A DNA stretch of 64,000 bases, from assembly GCF_009730915.1 (NCBI RefSeq), contig NC_052489.1:30745916-30809915 (forward strand), in the 5' to 3' direction. The notes beneath the pieces are model-generated. The model had not been told where the DNA came from. It was given only the letters and a program-made list of their open reading frames with translations, and did no database searches. Below, one piece after another: positions 61,276 to 64,000 of the stretch (its first letter is position 1; every line of letters begins with the position of its first letter). Origin of the DNA: Dioscorea cayenensis subsp. rotundata. Lineage: Eukaryota; Streptophyta; Magnoliopsida; Dioscoreales; Dioscoreaceae. Both the position numbers and the translations under genes were made by a program.

Positions 61276-62209
61276 GACAGCATGCGTGTGGAAGAATGAC
61301 TTTGTCGGCACTCACACGCGACAAATTATACTAGCGCTTGAGGGGAAGGAGATGGTCATCGATGATGTGATGGGCGCTTTCGTATGCATAATACAAAAAA
61401 AGTCGTGAGCGAAAGAGCCATATCCTTACAAGAAGCGCCTCCATCACCGAGACCGCTTCATGTTGTTTATGTCAAAGCGGGGACGACGCAGCATGACACA
61501 GATTATGGCTATGATCGGGGATCTTTGTCGCATGACTGCATGAAGTTCAAATTGTCATCCTCCCGGATAATCATGAATGACCACTTCCATGTCGTAAAGT
61601 CACGGGACAATGATAAACAAGAATACAGGCATTATTCTTCGTGTCAGGAGTGCGATAAGGACACGTTGGACATAGTAAGTTCTTTAATTATGTCCGATTA
61701 ATATCTGTTTGGTATTTAAATCGGTATTCTAATCTCGACTTGCATATCTCGACAGCGGAATCTATTCGACATTTGTGTCGATATGGAGTTCGACGAGTCG
61801 GCGACGACAAAAATACCCACTCGTGCGACGACATAGAAACCCCACGCTAAAAACAAGGCGTCGATTCGCCGTCTACGTCGTCGCGGTTTATCGAGCAATT
61901 ACTTTGGGGTGAGAAGTTACGACTACTGCGAGACGAGGCGTTCCTTACCTCGAGATTAAGGTATGTTACCCGCATACTTAAGGAGGGAGGGCGACGGCGT
62001 CCGATGACAAAGGGGGTCGTCACGGCGGGTTAAATTTTTGTTTTTGAAGAACATGTCCCTGTATATCCCGAATGTCGATTTTGTTTTCGAATGTAAATCT
62101 GGACAAATTCAATTCATTGTTTTCGTGTTCGAAGAGCATGACTTGTATATCTTAATGTAAATTTTGTTTTTTTGAATTGTAAAGCAGGTTAAATTCCATT
62201 CAGTTTCAT

Positions 62210-62395
62210 TTCATTGTTTAATTTACGTTCTAATTGTGTACATTTCACTTTCATTGTTTAAATATACTATATATCGTTTAAACATCAGTTGAAATGTTTC
62301 AAATTACAGTGTATCCGTTTAAAATAACAATGTCTCTGTTTAAATACATTCAATTCGTTGTAAAGAGTAAGAGTTTAAATATAGAAAGTTGCCCA
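62210..62395 (+). repeat. GTTTAA-motif tract 4 (between the two convergent genes)
   Basis: TGTTTAAT, TGTTTAAA, CGTTTAAA, CGTTTAAA, TGTTTAAA and AGTTTAAA on the plus strand, lying after the Ulp1-like stop and before the MURA 3' end, probably the 3' UTR of the former. Confidence 0.8.
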
Positions 62396-62404
62396 TCAAT
62401 ACAC

Positions 62405-64000
62405 AATGTTTCCCACATCATCGTTGGCTTATTCTACGATGCCTAGTCGGCGACGAGTTTTATTGCGAAGATCTACGATTGTGACCGGGATCCATGGCGG
62501 TACTGCGAATGTAACTTCGCGGACATCAAAGCGCTATGCGACTCGATCCTCTTTTTCGTCTAGGCCGCCCGGTCGCCTTCTCGTCGCGAGCGATCGCAAA
62601 TGAAGCTCACGATTTCCGTCCCGAAGGCTCGTCATCGTCGGGTATGGGGAATATAGCTTCCTGTACGCCGAGTTTGTAATTGTCGATGGTGAAGTACCCG
62701 GTAATAAATCGATGTACGTTGGTGTCATGCTGCATTATTGCTCGCATAGCGTGTTTTGCGAGGGATACCATAAACTTGCCACCTTCGACATGAACAAGTT
62801 CGATGGCGAGATACACGGAGTTCTCTGCCTGGTCGATCACTTCAGTAACTATCATCGACACAACGACCAACACGAAGATTTCGATCTGTCCCTCAACAAT
62901 GATCTCTACCTTCGAATGTATGTGCGGGCATAAATAGGTCTCCCATTTGTTACGCTTGTTCACGCGGGTTACATAACATGCGCATCAACTTGAACACAGC
63001 AAATAAGGTTAAACAAAGACGAGTGATGGTTAAATAATTCGTAAACATGGTTAAACATTATTGTAAATATTTAAACGAAAGGATTAATATTTAAAGTCAG
63101 ACAAGTGTAATTAAACAAAGATTGAGAATGTTTAAAGGGTAACACTAAATGTTAAGTGTAAACCAACATTCGCAGACCTTATGGAGTCGACCATTTTCGT
63201 CACCCGGTAAAATGACGAGCTTCCTTGATCCAAGCATTGAACGACTCGCGACGTTTGAATACATCTCACCCCAACGATCACCTCCCGAGCGGATAATTCG
63301 ACCAATGTGCCATATCCGATTTATTAATCAACCCGGTGATGAGCTTCGGGTGATGTGGCTGCGATTCATTCACGGTATCATCGAAATCTTTAGCCGTGGA
63401 TGCCCACGCAATGCGGAAGCATATAGACCCAGCACTCCTCCCTCAATGCCTTCCCAAGTCCGACATTGGCTTTTCATAAAATTGGCCTCCAAATGTCGAA
63501 GGCGATATGCATGTGGCGAAGAAGGGAAGACTCTCGCATTTCAGCTCACAAGGCCCTTGGACTGTCCGACACGAAGGTAATTATCTCATGATAATCTCCA
63601 TCCTCGTATAAGGCATCGCCTAACTTAGATATGAACCAAGTCCAATTGGCATCGGTCTCGTTGTCGACTATACCGAAGGCGACGTGGAAAAAACCATTGT
63701 TTCCATCTTTCCATGTGGCACCCAGTAGTGTACCCCGATATTTTCCAAGGAGGTGGGTACCATCGAGAAACAGCAGCGGCCTGCAAGCCCTCTTGAATCC
63801 CACAATACACGTGCCGAAAGTAAAGAATGCACGTTTAAAACGATCACCGTCTCTTTCCACGATCGCACGCTGCTGGGATTTGTCTCGAGCCACCTTATCC
63901 ACATGCCAAAAGCAAAGCGATCGTGGGCTGGAGATGTCAGCGCCGAGCCGAGGACCACCCGCACGTCTCTTTTTCCCAACCAAGCTCGCTTGTATGGTAT
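62405..64000 (-). pseudogene. MURA transposase of the MULE, broken and cut by the window edge
   Basis: Minus-strand MURA, with its N-terminus beyond 64000. The first block (63983-63546) holds PLLFLDGTHLLGKYRGTLLG with the first catalytic Asp, then AFGIVDNETDANWTWFISKL and FVSD with the second. Downstream, in shifting frames, come RHLEANFMK-like and GKALREECW. After an intron-like tract (about 62960-63160) the C-terminal SWIM-like region appears: KHAMRAIMQHDTNVHRFI, then GYFTIDNYKLG, FPIPDDDEPSG, and a basic GRPRRKR tail near 62560. Several frameshifts and stops are seen, so the transposase is not functional as written. Confidence 0.85.
63005..63145 (-). repeat. GTTTAA-motif tract 5 (opposite orientation)
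   Basis: Here the words on the plus strand are mostly GGTTAAAC, GGTTAAAT, TTTAAACG and ATTAAACA, so the minus (MURA sense) strand carries GTTTAA. It separates the two MURA coding blocks like an intron. Confidence 0.7.

Larger units (their letters stand above)
58830..62033 (+). pseudogene. Ulp1/C48 cysteine-protease-like gene of the MULE, broken
   Basis: Scattered coding blocks separated by intron-like GTTTAA tracts. The first (59095-59560) reads ILSNSMVYLMGTSPLPKYIM, then DDLPAVGRSRVGRGDLEWLM, with frame breaks. The second covers 59930-61074 with REMIEAIKKWTETARAFYSK near its end, then a clean intron (donor GTAAGTGT at about 61075, acceptor TCTCGACAG). The third (61281-61673) has GKEMVIDDVMGAFVCII, like the Ulp1 N-terminal motif, and NDHFHVV then DNDKQEYRHYSS around the catalytic His. 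Another intron with the same TCTCGACAG acceptor leads to LFDICVDMEF, then FAVYVV where Ulp1 proteases have DC-x-YVV, and FIEQLLWGEKLRLLRDEAFL to a stop at about 62033. The Cys appears replaced by Phe in the only frame that matches. Several frameshifts and stops are present, so no working enzyme is expected. Confidence 0.7.
57868..64000. mobile_element. Mutator-like element (MULE) with Ulp1-like and MURA pseudogenes, right end outside the window
   Basis: The left end is a MULE-like terminal region of A/C-rich repeats (AAATTGCCAAAAAAACCC, AAATTACCAAAAACACCCC). A GC-rich body follows, markedly unlike the AT-rich surroundings. It carries a plus-strand Ulp1/C48 protease-like gene and a convergent minus-strand MURA transposase, both broken. 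MULEs carrying Ulp1-like genes (Kaonashi/KI-MULEs) are known in plants. The right terminal repeat and target duplication lie beyond 64000, so the exact left boundary is uncertain. Confidence 0.8.

Overview
This is a plant nuclear genomic window, almost certainly from a flowering plant. Genes are split by GT-AG introns, GC-rich exons sit in AT-rich introns and spacers, and the gene set is typical of plants (plastid dihydrolipoyl dehydrogenase, CP12, group-S1 bZIP, cell-wall beta-xylosidase). The exact species cannot be read from the sequence; a monocot is only a guess. Positions 39466-40465 are exactly 1000 N, a scaffolding gap.

Layout. 1-2.5 kb: AT-rich spacer with an old tandem repeat and a MITE-like block. 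2.5-21.3 kb: four minus-strand genes in a row: a GH3 beta-D-xylosidase, the COPII GTPase SAR1, plastid dihydrolipoyl dehydrogenase (E3), and calreticulin with a split HDEL signal. The calreticulin promoter carries a perfect CCAAT-N9-CCACG ER-stress element. 23.6-24.2 kb (+): an intronless S1 bZIP with a relic of the sucrose-control uORF, shifted by one base. 25.1-25.5 kb (-): CP12. 26.7-27.4 kb (+): a small plant-specific gene that converges on POP1 (27.4-32.0 kb, -); the two stop codons are 17 bp apart. 33.4-37.2 kb (-): an unrecognised gene whose 5' half is broken and whose 3' half is open. 37.9-42.5 kb (+): EMC10, with a hAT element and the gap in its third intron. 44.1-51.8 kb (-): plastid ferroportin-like transporter (IREG3/MAR1 type). 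Its first intron holds a hAT-family element that contains a large mirrored (inverted) Copia-like fossil. 52-57.5 kb: gene-free AT-rich DNA with a fold-back MITE, a segmental duplication and a SINE. 57.9-64.0 kb: the left part of a large Mutator-like element (MULE) with a plus-strand Ulp1/C48-protease-like pseudogene and a convergent MURA transposase pseudogene that runs off the right edge.

Functional themes. Several genes serve the secretory pathway (SAR1 for ER exit, calreticulin for ER folding, EMC10 for membrane-protein insertion, beta-xylosidase as secreted cargo). Others serve the plastid (E3, CP12, ferroportin-like carrier). There is no sign that these are co-regulated as a cluster. However, a 10-mer, GGATTCGGGT, recurs exactly five times in the window, always 100-430 bp upstream of a housekeeping gene (SAR1, POP1, EMC10).

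The most unusual signals are: the frameshifted SC-uORF; the MULE, whose non-coding tracts are filled with spaced GTTTAA motifs that flip with the coding strand; the mirrored LTR palindrome inside a hAT element; and the promoter 10-mer.
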